Below are positions 35,192 to 44,099 of a stretch of DNA of 59,347 bases, piece by piece. The stretch comes from Pseudomonadota bacterium. GTDB lineage: Bacteria > Chloroflexota > UBA6077 > JAJPHF01. Positions within the stretch are counted from its first letter, which is position 1. Each line of letters begins with the position of its first letter. The translations under genes were made by a program, and so were the position numbers. Location of the stretch: assembly GCA_021325365.1 (NCBI GenBank), contig JAJPHF010000149.1:1-59347 (forward strand), given 5' to 3'. Below the pieces are notes generated by a model. The model made no database searches and had not been told where the DNA came from. It saw only the letters and a list, made by a program, of their open reading frames with translations.

Positions 35192-38100
35192 GGCGCCCGC
35201 TCCCGCGCCTGCTGCTGGAGTCGCGCGAGCAGGTTGAGGGCCTGAAGCGGCGTGACGTTGCAGAGGTCGAGCGCCAGCAGGGCGTCCACCACCACCGCGG
35301 CCCCGCCATCCGGCGCTGGCGGCTCCGACACTTGGGCCGCCTCGGGCCGCGCGTCGGCGGACGCTAGCGCGATGGCGGGTGCGGTAGCGCCGTCCTGGGC
35401 CAGCCCGATACCGGGCGCATCTAGAGGCGTGGGGCCGGGCTCGTTGACGACGCCGTTGGCGCGGGGGGACGGACCTACCCCCCCCGGCCCCCCTTCCCTG
35501 GGAAGGAAGGGGGGAGCCATCCCAGCCTCATCATCATCCCCCTGCCCGATACGGGAGAGAGGCTGGGAGGGAAGGCAGCCCATCCTCCCCCTTCCCACAT
35601 TGGGAGGGGCGGCAGGGGGGGTAGGTCCGTCCTCCGCCAGCAGCGCGGCCGCGCGCGCCAGCACGTCGGTGGGCAGCCCGGCCAGGCGCGCGACGTGCAA
35701 GCCGTAGCTGCGGTCGGCACCGCCGGGCAGCACGCGGTGCAAGAAGACCACCTCGCCGTGCTCCTCTCGCACGGCGGTGTGCAGGTTCGCCAGGCGCGGC
35801 AAGTGCGCCGCGAGCGCGATCAGCTCGTGGTAGTGCGTGGCGAACAGCGCCCGCGCGCCCACGCGGTCGTGCAGGTGCTCGACGACCGCCCGCGCGATGG
35901 CCAGGCCGTCCTCGGTGCTCGTGCCACGGCCGATCTCGTCCAGCACCACCAGGCTGCGTGGCGTGGCGTGGCGCAGGATCGCCGCTGTCTCGATCATCTC
36001 GACCATGAAGGTGCTCGCGCCGGCCGCCAGGTCGTCTTGGGCGCCAATGCGCGTGAAGATGCGGTCGACCAGCCCCAGCCGGGCGCGGCGTGCGGGCACG
36101 AAGCTACCGATCTGCGCCAGCAGCACGATCAGCGCCACCTGGCGCAGATACGTGCTCTTGCCCGCCATGTTGGGGCCGGTGAGGAGCGCGATGCGGGCGC
36201 CGTCGCCGCCGAGCGCGCAGTCGTTGGCGATGAACTGCTCCGGGCCGAGCGCCGCTTCCACGACGGGATGCCGCCCCCCCTCGATATCGATCTCCTCGCC
36301 GGCGTGGACCTCGGGGCGGACGTAGCCGTTGCGGTCCGCGACCTCGGCCAGGGCGAGGTACACGTCGAGGTGGGCCAGCGCGTCGGCGGTGCGGAGCAGC
36401 CGCGGCGCCTGCGCGCCCACGCGGCCGAGCAGCGCGGCGAACAGGGCGCGCTCCACGGCGCCGATGCGCTCCTCGGCGTGGAGGATGCGCGCTTCCGCCT
36501 CCTTGAGCTGCGGCGTGATGTAGCGCTCGGCGTTCGCCAGCGTCTGCTTGCGCACGTAGTCGGCAGGCACGCGGTCGCGGTGAGCGTGGGTGACCTCCAG
36601 GTAGTAGCCGAACACCTGGTTGTAGCCCACCTTCAGGCTGCGGATGCCCGTACGGGCGCGCTCGGCGCTCTCTAGCTCGGCGAGCCAGCGGCGCGTCTCG
36701 GCAATCGCCGCGATCAGCTCGTCGCGCGCCGAGTCGTAGCCGTCGCGGATCAGGCGACCTTCGTCGCCGTCGGCCACCGCGCGGGCGATCTCGTCGGCCA
36801 CGTCCTGGCAGGGATCGAGCGCCCTGTACACGGCGTCCAGGCTCTCGCCCCCCATCTCAGGGGCAGGAGAGGCGTACGGGGGCAGATGGGGTGCCGGCGT
36901 GCCGTCGCTCGCCGGCGTTTCAGGAGTATCGGCTGAGGCTGCGGCGAGCTGATCGCGCAGCGGGCCGACGGCGAGGAGCAGCGAGCGCAGCGCCAGCAGC
37001 TCGCGGGCGCTGGCGACGCCTTGCAGCGCGCGGCTGGTGAGGCGCTCCAGGTCGCCCAGCCCGTTCAGGCGACCAAGCAAGTCGGCGCGGAGCGCGCGGC
37101 GCGCGACGAAGGCGGCGACGGCGCTCTGGCGCGCCTCGATAGCGGCCAGGTCGAGCAGCGGCTGCCCCAGGAAGCGCCGCAGCAGCCGGCCGCCCATCGG
37201 CGTGCGCGTGGCGTCGAGGACAGCCAGCAGGCTGCCCTCGACGGCGCCGCCGCGCGCGCCCCGCGTCAGCTCCAGGTTGCGGCGGGTGTGCGCGTCGAGC
37301 ACCATGTAGGCGTCGGTGCTGTAAGTGCGGAGGCCGCGCAGCAGCGGCAGGAGGGCGGGGTTGTTCTCCTCGAGGTACGCTAGCACCGCGCCCGCCGCGC
37401 CGACCGCGAGGGGCAGCCCCTGGCAGCCGAACCCCTCCAGCGAGCGCACACCGAACTGCCGCAGCAGGCGGTCGCGCGCTGACTCGGGCTCGAAGCGCCA
37501 GGCATCATATCGCGTGATCGGGCCGGTGAGCGCGAGCGCGCCGGCCTGGTCCCAGGGGACGAGGCACTCGGCCGGACCGAGCCGGCTTAGCTCGCCTGCC
37601 AGGCTGGTCGCGGCGTCGGATCCGCTCAGCTCGGTGACGGCGAACTCGCCCGTGGTCACGTCCACGTAGGCGAGTCCGTAGGCTTCCGGAGCGCTGCCGC
37701 CGCGCCCCGCCGGGCCGCGCACGACGGCCGCGAGGTAGTTGTTGGCGCGTGCGGGCAACAGGTTGGGCTCGATGGCGGTGCCGGCGCTGACCACGCGCGT
37801 GATCACCCGCTCGACCAGGCCGTGGCCGGGCGGGCTGACTTGCTCGGCGATGGCGACGCGGTAGCCCTTGCGCACGAGGCGCGCGAGGTAGCCCTCGGCG
37901 GCGTGGTGGGGCACGCCGGCCATGGGCACGCGCTCGCCGCGACCGAACTCCCGCGAGGTGAGCGTCAGGTGCAGCTCGCGGGCGACAAGCTGCGCGTCGT
38001 CGTCGAACAGCTCGTAAAAGTCGCCCATGCGGAACCACAGCACCGCGTCGGGATGCTGCGCCTTGAGCGTCAGGTACTGCTCGCGCGCGGGTGTTGCCAT
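35188..38100 (-). CDS. mutS: DNA mismatch repair protein MutS with repeat-derived insertion
   Basis: 970-aa mismatch-recognition ATPase, about 80-100 residues longer than usual. The mismatch-wedge motif GDFYELF is at F28-Y29-E30, Walker A GPNMAGKST near residue 640, and Walker B and signature VVLDEIGRGTSTEDG and FATHYHEL downstream. Residues about 823-878 are a Pro/Gly/Arg-rich segment (VGRGRMGCLPSQPLSRIGQG and on) encoded by a 166-bp element with terminal inverted repeats. It separates the ATPase core from the last helical segment (LLALDLCNVTPLQALNLLAR). A second low-complexity stretch near residue 415 (APHLPPYASPAPEMGG) may be another repeat relic. The frame is open throughout. Confidence 0.96.
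35467..35632. mobile_element. 166-bp MITE-like element inside mutS
   Basis: The ends are a perfect 16-bp terminal inverted repeat: GGACGGACCTACCCCC at 35467-35482 and its reverse complement at 35617-35632. The interior holds palindromes such as CCTTCCCTGGGAAGGAAGG and TTCCCACATTGGGAGG that match blocks of the element at 128-287. There is no transposase and no clear target duplication. Confidence 0.75.
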
Positions 38101-38199
38101 CCCCGCCCTCGGCGTTCGCGCCGCGGAGTCTCGCCCCGGCCCGAGCCGGGCGTCGCGCGTGGGCGCGCATCTCGCGCGCCCGCACGCGCGGCAGGCGCA

Positions 38200-38208
38200 A
38201 TTTTAGCA
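38200..38208 (-). promoter_or_regulatory. Extended -10 promoter for mutS-mutL (TGcTAAAAT)
   Basis: On the minus strand TGCTAAAAT, an extended -10 with no clear -35, about 100 bases upstream of the mutS ATG at 38100. The leader contains no recognised structure. Confidence 0.5.
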
Positions 38209-38336
38209 TCCCGCGTCACGGTTGCGTGACAGCCAGTCATGGGCTCGGCCGGGGAGTAGGGCGCCGCGCGCCCGGCCAGCACCAAGCCCCGCGACACCGG
38301 GGCGCAGCGTAGCGGCGCGCGGCCGGGGCTAAACGC

Positions 38337-38990
38337 CTAGCGGCCGCTCGGCGTGACCGCTAACTCGCGGTAGCGCTCGGCGACGCGCGCGAGGTCGGCA
38401 AAGACGACGTCGCGCAGCGCGTCCATCGTCTCGGGCGGCTGGATCAGCACGTAGGCGGGGTGCAGCGTCGCCAGCACGTAGGGAATGGTCGGCGTGCTGA
38501 ACCACTGGCCGCGCTGCTGCGTGAGACGGAAGTCCTTGCCCAGGATCTCCTTCGCCGCCGGCGCGCCGAGGCACACGACGATTCGCGGCCGGATCAGCTC
38601 CAGCTGGGCTGCCAGCCACGGCCGGCACGCCTTGATCTCGCTGGTCTTGGGCGCCCGGTTCTTCTTGCGGTTGCCCGCGGGCACCCACGGCCGGTGCTTG
38701 ACGACGTTGGTGACGTAGATCTCGGAGCGGTCCAGGCCGGCGGCTGCCAGGGCGCGGTCGAGCAGCCGCCCGGCGGGCCCGACGAACGGCACGCCCTCGC
38801 GGTCCTCGTACTCGCCGGGCGCCTCCCCGATCATCATGAGGCGGGCGTTGGCCGGCCCCGCGCCAAACACCGTCTGCGTGCCCAACTCCCAGAGGGGGCA
38901 GGCGCGGCAGTGCTGGGCGCGCGCCGCGACGTCCGCGAGCGTTTCGCCCGGCAGCAATCCGGGCGTCACCCCAGCGCCGATCTCGGTCAT
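38337..38990 (-). CDS. Family 4 uracil-DNA glycosylase (4Fe-4S)
   Basis: Excises uracil from DNA to start base excision repair. Start ATG 38990 is preferred (GGGGGACGAG before it). Fe-S ligands begin with C28-x2-C31 (CRACPLW) and continue with Cys of EIKACRPW. The active-site motif GEAPGEYED near residue 57, FVGPAGRLLD, and the catalytic HPAYVL motif near the C-terminus fit family 4 (archaeal or thermophile type); these are typically about 200 aa, and this has 217. It lies just upstream of mutS on the same strand, so a DNA repair cluster is apparent, though a 236-bp gap and a separate mutS promoter intervene. Confidence 0.92.
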   Translation of the reverse strand: MTEIGAGVTPGLLPGETLADVAARAQHCRACPLWELGTQTVFGAGPANARLMMIGEAPGEYEDREGVPFVGPAGRLLDRALAAAGLDRSEIYVTNVVKHRPWVPAGNRKKNRAPKTSEIKACRPWLAAQLELIRPRIVVCLGAPAAKEILGKDFRLTQQRGQWFSTPTIPYVLATLHPAYVLIQPPETMDALRDVVFADLARVAERYRELAVTPSGR

Positions 38991-39115
38991 CTCGTCCCCC
39001 CTCGGCCCGCGCTGGTTGCGGCAATTGACAGGCCGGAAACCGCAACAAGCGTGCCGAGAGGCCGGGCGGGGACGGGGGAAGCCGGTGATCCGGGTTCGCG
39101 CGGGGGCCAAGCGCG

Positions 39116-40204
39116 CTACTGCGCGTACAGGCGCTCGACCAGCCCCGTCGCCTTGACCCGCTCCAATGGCGCCAGGTCGAGGAAGTCCTGCGGCTTCGCC
39201 CCGCGGGCCTGCGGCTTCGACGCGCTCAGCTCGTCGATCTGCTCTTGCAGGCCCTCCAGCGTGGGCATCAGGTCGCGCTGGTAGCCGTCACGGTAGTAGT
39301 CGTAGGCATCGGCCAGCACGTCAGGGTCGTCGGTCTGCGTGTAGCGCCCGATGACCGCCATGCCGAACTCCCGATCAGTCACCAGCCGGTGGATGCCCTC
39401 GATGAGCGCCTTCAGGTAGCGCTCCGCGATCTCGGGGTGGTCGCGCACGTAGCCGCGCGTGGAGCCGATCACGCTGCCTTGGCTGGGGATGTCGAGATTC
39501 TTCGTGTCCACCAGCGGCGAAAAGCCAAGCTGCCGCGCCTTCAGCGTGATGGGCGGCGTCAGGATGGCGCCCTGCACCGCGCCGCTCTGCATCGCGGCCA
39601 GAGACTCTGGCACGCCGCCGGTCTGAATGATCGCCACGTCGTCGCCCTCACGCAGGTGGTTGCGCGCGAGGATCTTCTGGGCGCCGAAGTGGGTGATCGC
39701 GCCGAACCGTGAGACGCCGATCGCCTTGTTCTTCAGGTCGGCCACACTCGTGATGTCCGGGCTGGTGTACAGCGCCACCGCGAGCTTGCTCGACATGCCG
39801 CCCAGCATAACGTGGTCGCTGCCCTCCAGCGCCGCGGCGATGAACTCCACGCCGCCGCCAATGGCAATGGGCATCTCGCGGTTCGACACGGCCGCCAGCA
39901 CCTCCGCGCCGGCGCGCACGAAGCCCAGGTCCGCGTCGATGCCGTTCTGCGCGAAGTACCCGCCCTCCTTGGCCATCCAGACACCCGCCAGCGAGGCCGA
40001 CGTCGTCGTGTAGCCGGTCCGCAGCGCGTCCAGCGCCGGGGTGGCCGTCCCCGCCTGGGATGGCGACACGGTGGCCGGAGCCGCCGGGGCGGAGGGGGCG
40101 GCCGGCGCGGCGCTAGGAGCGGGCGCTGCGCGGGGCGCGGCGCAAGCCAGCGTGGTCGCGAGCACGAGTAACGTTAGGCGTGGGGCGAGCAGCGCCGCTG
40201 CCAT
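39116..40204 (-). CDS. ABC-type solute-binding lipoprotein, NMT1/THI5-like (copy 5)
   Basis: ATG 40204 (GGGGAG upstream) opens MAAALLAPRLTLLVLATTLAC; the Cys after TLA is a weak lipobox because position -3 is Thr rather than Leu. An Ala/Pro-rich linker follows. The fold shows LRTGYTTTSASLAGVWMAKE, IDADLGFVRAGAEVLA and LKNKAIGVSRFGAITHFGAQ. QTGGVPESLAAMQSGAV strongly resembles copy 4. It ends TGLVERLYAQ. It is downstream of nothing transport-related; the 3' end lies next to the uracil glycosylase (126 bases). Ligand unknown. Confidence 0.83.
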   Translation of the reverse strand: MAAALLAPRLTLLVLATTLACAAPRAAPAPSAAPAAPSAPAAPATVSPSQAGTATPALDALRTGYTTTSASLAGVWMAKEGGYFAQNGIDADLGFVRAGAEVLAAVSNREMPIAIGGGVEFIAAALEGSDHVMLGGMSSKLAVALYTSPDITSVADLKNKAIGVSRFGAITHFGAQKILARNHLREGDDVAIIQTGGVPESLAAMQSGAVQGAILTPPITLKARQLGFSPLVDTKNLDIPSQGSVIGSTRGYVRDHPEIAERYLKALIEGIHRLVTDREFGMAVIGRYTQTDDPDVLADAYDYYRDGYQRDLMPTLEGLQEQIDELSASKPQARGAKPQDFLDLAPLERVKATGLVERLYAQ

Positions 40205-40453
40205 CACGGTCTCCCCAAGACAATAGATCGCCGCGCCGCGGGCGGCGGCCGGCGTGATCCCGCTCGCGGGGCGCAGCACGGATCGGCAGTGTAGGGGCGC
40301 TGCTTGCCGCGCCCGGCCGGGGCGCCACCCAGCCCGGTGTCCCGGCGCTGCTGGCGGTGCCCGGCTCCTTGCGGCGGCCGCTCGTCGCCGGCGCGGCCGG
40401 GGCGGGACGCTAGTCGCCCCACGCCCGGCCGCGCCCCGAGCGATTAATCTATC

Positions 40454-41374
40454 CTAGCAGACGACGGCGGTGTACAGCGGGCAGTAGACCGGGCCAGTTC
40501 CCCACCCAAAGCGGCTCCAGGCCGGCAGCACGTAGTTGTAGTACGAGTTCCGGTAGTAGTCGCCAGGGGAGTAGCCCGGGTAGTAGCCGGAGTAGTAGCC
40601 CGGATAGTAGTAGCTGGGGAGCGTGAGCGCCCCGAGGCCGAAGAGGTCCGCGCCGTAGCCCAGGCTGAAGTCGAACCACGGTGGCACCACCACGCCGCCG
40701 CCATAGTAGTAGAGCGGGTAGTCGGGGAACGGCTGCGGAAGGCCGTAGAACCCATAGCCAAAGTAGGTGGGCCCGTAGACCGGGCCGCCGGTGTCCGCGG
40801 GGCCAGGCGGGTAGTTCGAGCCGACGCCCGGCAGGTCGAACGTGACCGACCCAGTCGCGTTGGGCCAGCGCAGCGTCACCGCGCCACCGCCGCTGCCGGG
40901 CGGCGGCGCGCCGGCGTAGGCCATCAGCGCCGCTTGCTTCGGCGCCGTCCAGCCCTGGTTCGCGGGCTGGTCGCTCGGGTGCGCGTAGACGTAGACGGTG
41001 TGCGGCCCCGGCGCCACCGTGGTCTGGAGCGCGAAGCCGCTGAGCAGGAACTGCTGGCTGCCCAGATTGGCTGCCACATCGGGGCGCTGCAGCCCGTAGG
41101 TCGCCTGACCGAGGCGCGTGCCGCCCGCGTCGCGCTCGCCGTCCAGATACACTTCGACGCTGTCGACGCCGGTGCCGTTGCGTGCGTTCGGATCGGCCGC
41201 CCAGCCGCGCACCTCGAGCTGCGTGCTGGTATTGCCGCCCTTCGGCGCGTCGATGACGATCAGCGTCGAAGCGGCGTCGGCGGCGGGCGCCGCCGAAGAC
41301 AGCACCGCCGGCGGAGCAAGGCTCAGCCCGAGCCCCGCCAGCAGGATCACGATCACGCGCCATTGCGGTGCCAT
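40454..41374 (-). CDS. Secreted protein with Tyr/Gly-rich C-terminus
   Basis: 306 aa. An N-terminal signal (VIVILLAGLGLSLAPPAVLS) precedes an Ig-like beta-domain (residues about 40-150) that includes a 'VRGWAADP' segment and the DSVEVYLDGE strand common in surface Ig-like or cellulosome-type modules. The last 100 residues are extraordinarily rich in Tyr, Gly and Pro (LPSYYYPGYYSGYYPGYSPG), ending with two Cys near the C-terminus. Such tails are usually structural or adhesive, perhaps self-assembling. ATG 41374 follows the PPOX-gene stop by one base (TGAcATG), so it is likely co-translated. Function unknown. Confidence 0.7.
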   Translation of the reverse strand: MAPQWRVIVILLAGLGLSLAPPAVLSSAAPAADAASTLIVIDAPKGGNTSTQLEVRGWAADPNARNGTGVDSVEVYLDGERDAGGTRLGQATYGLQRPDVAANLGSQQFLLSGFALQTTVAPGPHTVYVYAHPSDQPANQGWTAPKQAALMAYAGAPPPGSGGGAVTLRWPNATGSVTFDLPGVGSNYPPGPADTGGPVYGPTYFGYGFYGLPQPFPDYPLYYYGGGVVVPPWFDFSLGYGADLFGLGALTLPSYYYPGYYSGYYPGYSPGDYYRNSYYNYVLPAWSRFGWGTGPVYCPLYTAVVC

Positions 41375-41375
41375 G

Positions 41376-41780
41376 TCAGCGCCCCAGTCCTGAGCTGTTC
41401 ACGTGCGTCGGCTCGATCTTCACCAGCACCCGCTGCTCGCCCGGCTGGCGGAACGGATACTTGTCCTGCCCGAGATACTTCTTCGCCAGCTTGTCGATGT
41501 TCGCGTCCGCGCCCTCGTGCGTCATGTCGACTACCCGGCCGCGCACGGTGACGTTGCGGTAGGGGTTGTTGCGGTCCACGACCGCCAGGGCGACGCGCTT
41601 GTCGTGCTGGAAGTTCTTCGGCTTCTGGCGCCCCTCGGCCGTGTTGATGTACAGGTAGTCGCCGTCGGTGTCCACCCACATCGGCGTCACCTGAGGCGAG
41701 CCGTCGGGCATCAGCGTCGCGAGGCTGGCGAAGTTCGGCTCCTCGATGAACTGGCGGACGTCGTCGGGCAGGCGCGCCAT
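41376..41780 (-). CDS. PPOX-class F420- or flavin-dependent oxidoreductase
   Basis: 134-aa split-barrel (pyridoxamine 5'-phosphate oxidase-like) protein. Family signatures: FIEEPNFASLATLMPDGSPQ at the start, VTPMWVDTDGDYLYINT strand pair, RNVTVRGRVVD near residue 86, and YPFRQPGEQRVLVKIEP at the end. These match the F420H2-dependent reductase group, and cofactor F420 genes (cofC, cofD) are present in this window; FMN use is the alternative. ATG 41780 follows AGGAG by 7 bases. It probably shares a transcript with the Tyr-rich secreted protein gene. Confidence 0.82.
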   Translation of the reverse strand: MARLPDDVRQFIEEPNFASLATLMPDGSPQVTPMWVDTDGDYLYINTAEGRQKPKNFQHDKRVALAVVDRNNPYRNVTVRGRVVDMTHEGADANIDKLAKKYLGQDKYPFRQPGEQRVLVKIEPTHVNSSGLGR

Positions 41781-41840
41781 AGCTTGGCTCCTCAGCACTA
41801 CTGCTGCCCGCGGCGCTCCGGGCCGCGGCGCGTCAACTTT

Positions 41841-41849
41841 ACTATAGCA
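41841..41849 (-). promoter_or_regulatory. Extended -10 promoter (TTGcTATAGT) for PPOX gene
   Basis: On the minus strand TTGCTATAGT at 41841-41850 lies about 60 bases upstream of ATG 41780. The plus strand at the same place has TACTAT, which could serve the divergent hyuA gene; no clear -35 on either strand. Confidence 0.45.
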
Positions 41850-41898
41850 AGGGACCCGCGCCGTTCAGGGTAACATGGGACAGGGAGGGGCGAGACCA

Positions 41899-43989
41899 GT
41901 GGGACGATTCCGCGTCGCGGTGGACACGGGCGGCACCTTCTCGGACTTCGTCTACTTCGACGAGGAGCGGCGCGCGCTGAGCATCGCCAAGCTGCCGTCC
42001 ACGCCGCGCAACCCCGCCGACGCGATCCTCGCCGGCGTGCAAGGCCTGCTGGACGAGGGCGTGACGCCCGCCGAGATCGTGTTCTTCCTCCACGGCACCA
42101 CCGTCGGCACCAATGCCATGTTGGAAGAGAAGGGGGCCCGCACGGGCCTGCTCATCACGCGCGGCTTCCGCGGCGTGTACGAGGTGGGCGAGCAGATGCG
42201 CGGCTACGGGCCAGCGATGTTCGACTTCCACTTCCACAAGCCACCGCCGCTCGCTCGCCCGCGCGAGACGTACGAGGTGACCGAGCGGCTAGACCCGAGC
42301 GGCGCCGTCTTGCAGCCGATCGACCTGGCCGACGTAGAGCGCGCGGCCGAGCGCCTGCGCGCGCAGGGCGTGGAGTCCGTCGCCATCTGCTTCCTCTTTG
42401 CCTTCCGCAACCCCGCCCACGAGCAGGCCGCCGCGGCGGTGCTCCGCCAGGCCCTGCCGGAGGTGCCCGTCTCGCTCAGCTCGGACGTGCTGCCCCAGAT
42501 CCGCGAGTACTACCGCCTCTCCACCACCGTTATCAACGCCTACATCCGCCCGATCCTGACGCGCTACCTCGGCCAGCTGGGCGCGCGGCTCGACGCCGCC
42601 GGCGTGCGCACGCCGCAGCGCTACCTGATGCAGTCCAACGGCGGCGTCGCCTCGTTCACCGTCGGCGCCGAGCGGGCGGTCACGACGATCCTGTCGGGGC
42701 CGGCGGGCGGCGTCATGGCGGGGATTGCGCTCGGGCGCACGTCCGGCTACCAGGACCTCGTGACGTTCGACATGGGCGGCACGAGCTGCGACGTGGCGCT
42801 CATTCACCACGGCCAGCCATCGGTGGCGGCCCTCTCGACGATCGGGGGGCGCCACATCGCCGTGCCGATGCTCGACATCAACACCGTCAGCGCGGGCGGT
42901 GGCACGATCGCGCGCGTCGAGGACACCGCCGGGCTCCAGCAGGTGCGCGTCGGCCCCGACAGCGCGGGCGCGCTGCCTGGCCCCGTTTGCTACGGTCAGG
43001 GGGGCGACGACCCCACGATCACCGACGCCGACCTGACGCTCGGCTACCTCAACCCCGACAACTTCGTGGGCGGCGGCCTGCGGCTCGACCGGCCGGCGGC
43101 GGTGGCGGCCATCGAGCGCAAGATCGCCGCGCCGCTGGGCCTGGACGTCCTGCGCGCGGCCGACGGCATCGTCCGCATCATTGACGTGAAGATGCAGGAG
43201 GCGGTGAAGGCCATCTCGACGCGGCGCGGCCACGACCTGCGCGACTTCACGTTGGTGGCGTTCGGTGGCGCGGGCCCGGTCCACGCCTCGCGGGTGGCCC
43301 GCGAGCTGGGCATGGCGCGCGTGCTGGTGCCGCTCTACCCCGGCTGCACGTCGGCGCTGGGCCTGCTTACGGCCGATGTGCGCCACGATTACGTCCGCTC
43401 CCAGCTCGACGCGGTGGCGACGCTGGACCTGGATAGCGCGAACGCCATCTTCGCCGACCTGGAGGCGCAGGCGCGCGCCGAGCTGGCCGCCGAAGGCTTC
43501 GGCGCGACCGAGGTGCGCCTGGAGCGCCACCTCGACTTCCGCTACGCCGGCCAGGGCTACGAGGTGCGCGTGCCGGCGCCGGACGGGCCGCTGACGGCCG
43601 CGAGCCTCGCCGCCACGCGCCGGGCCTTCGACCAGACGCACGAGCAGCAGTTCGGTCACGCGGCACCCGACGAGCCGACCGAGATCGTGAACTACCGCGT
43701 GATCGGCTACGGCCTGGTGCCCAAAGTCGAGCTGCCCACGTTCCCGCCCGCGAGCGGCCCCGCCGAGGCGGCACGCGTCGGCACGCGCCGCGCCTACTTC
43801 GGCGAGCTGGGCGCCGCGATCGACTGTCCGATCTACAACCGCAGCCGCCTCGCGCCAGGCCACACGCTCGTCGGTCCCTGCATTGTAGAGCAGCTCGACT
43901 CGACTACCGTCGTGCTCCCCGAACAACGCCTCCGTGTCGACGCTTACGGCAATCTCGTACTGGAATGGCGGGACGGCCGGGATGGCTGA
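41899..43989 (+). CDS. hyuA: Hydantoinase/oxoprolinase subunit A (HyuA) family protein
   Basis: 696-aa ATP-using subunit of a hydantoinase, oxoprolinase or acetone-carboxylase-type enzyme that opens amide rings. GTG 41899 is preferred because GGAGGGG precedes it by 8 bases; ATG 41875 is the alternative. Signatures: VAVDTGGTFSDFV, HGTTVGTNAMLEEKGART, SGPAGGVMAGIALG, FDMGGTSCDVALI and GGAGPVHASRVA. The order of N-terminal regulatory, ATPase and C-terminal domains is complete. The substrate may be a hydantoin, 5-oxoproline or caprolactam-like ring. The B subunit lies 1.7 kb downstream beyond an S41 protease. Confidence 0.9.
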   Translation: MGRFRVAVDTGGTFSDFVYFDEERRALSIAKLPSTPRNPADAILAGVQGLLDEGVTPAEIVFFLHGTTVGTNAMLEEKGARTGLLITRGFRGVYEVGEQMRGYGPAMFDFHFHKPPPLARPRETYEVTERLDPSGAVLQPIDLADVERAAERLRAQGVESVAICFLFAFRNPAHEQAAAAVLRQALPEVPVSLSSDVLPQIREYYRLSTTVINAYIRPILTRYLGQLGARLDAAGVRTPQRYLMQSNGGVASFTVGAERAVTTILSGPAGGVMAGIALGRTSGYQDLVTFDMGGTSCDVALIHHGQPSVAALSTIGGRHIAVPMLDINTVSAGGGTIARVEDTAGLQQVRVGPDSAGALPGPVCYGQGGDDPTITDADLTLGYLNPDNFVGGGLRLDRPAAVAAIERKIAAPLGLDVLRAADGIVRIIDVKMQEAVKAISTRRGHDLRDFTLVAFGGAGPVHASRVARELGMARVLVPLYPGCTSALGLLTADVRHDYVRSQLDAVATLDLDSANAIFADLEAQARAELAAEGFGATEVRLERHLDFRYAGQGYEVRVPAPDGPLTAASLAATRRAFDQTHEQQFGHAAPDEPTEIVNYRVIGYGLVPKVELPTFPPASGPAEAARVGTRRAYFGELGAAIDCPIYNRSRLAPGHTLVGPCIVEQLDSTTVVLPEQRLRVDAYGNLVLEWRDGRDG

Positions 43990-44060
43990 CGCCCCGTCGA
44001 ACAGCCCTCGGGAATTTGCGGAGCCCTGCATTATAACCGGCGTGAGCGGCTCTAGAAGCC

Positions 44061-44066
44061 TACAAT
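44061..44066 (+). promoter_or_regulatory. -10 element TACAAT upstream of S41 protease
   Basis: TACAAT 33 bases upstream of ATG 44100; the gene may not depend solely on the hyuA promoter. -35 unclear. Confidence 0.4.
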
Positions 44067-44099
44067 ACGGTTGGGCAATTGAGCCGAGAGGATGTCATC

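Noticed and set aside
35467..35632. Active insertion sequence inside mutS
   Set aside because: Too short, no transposase frame, and no clear target duplication; treated as a MITE-like non-autonomous element.
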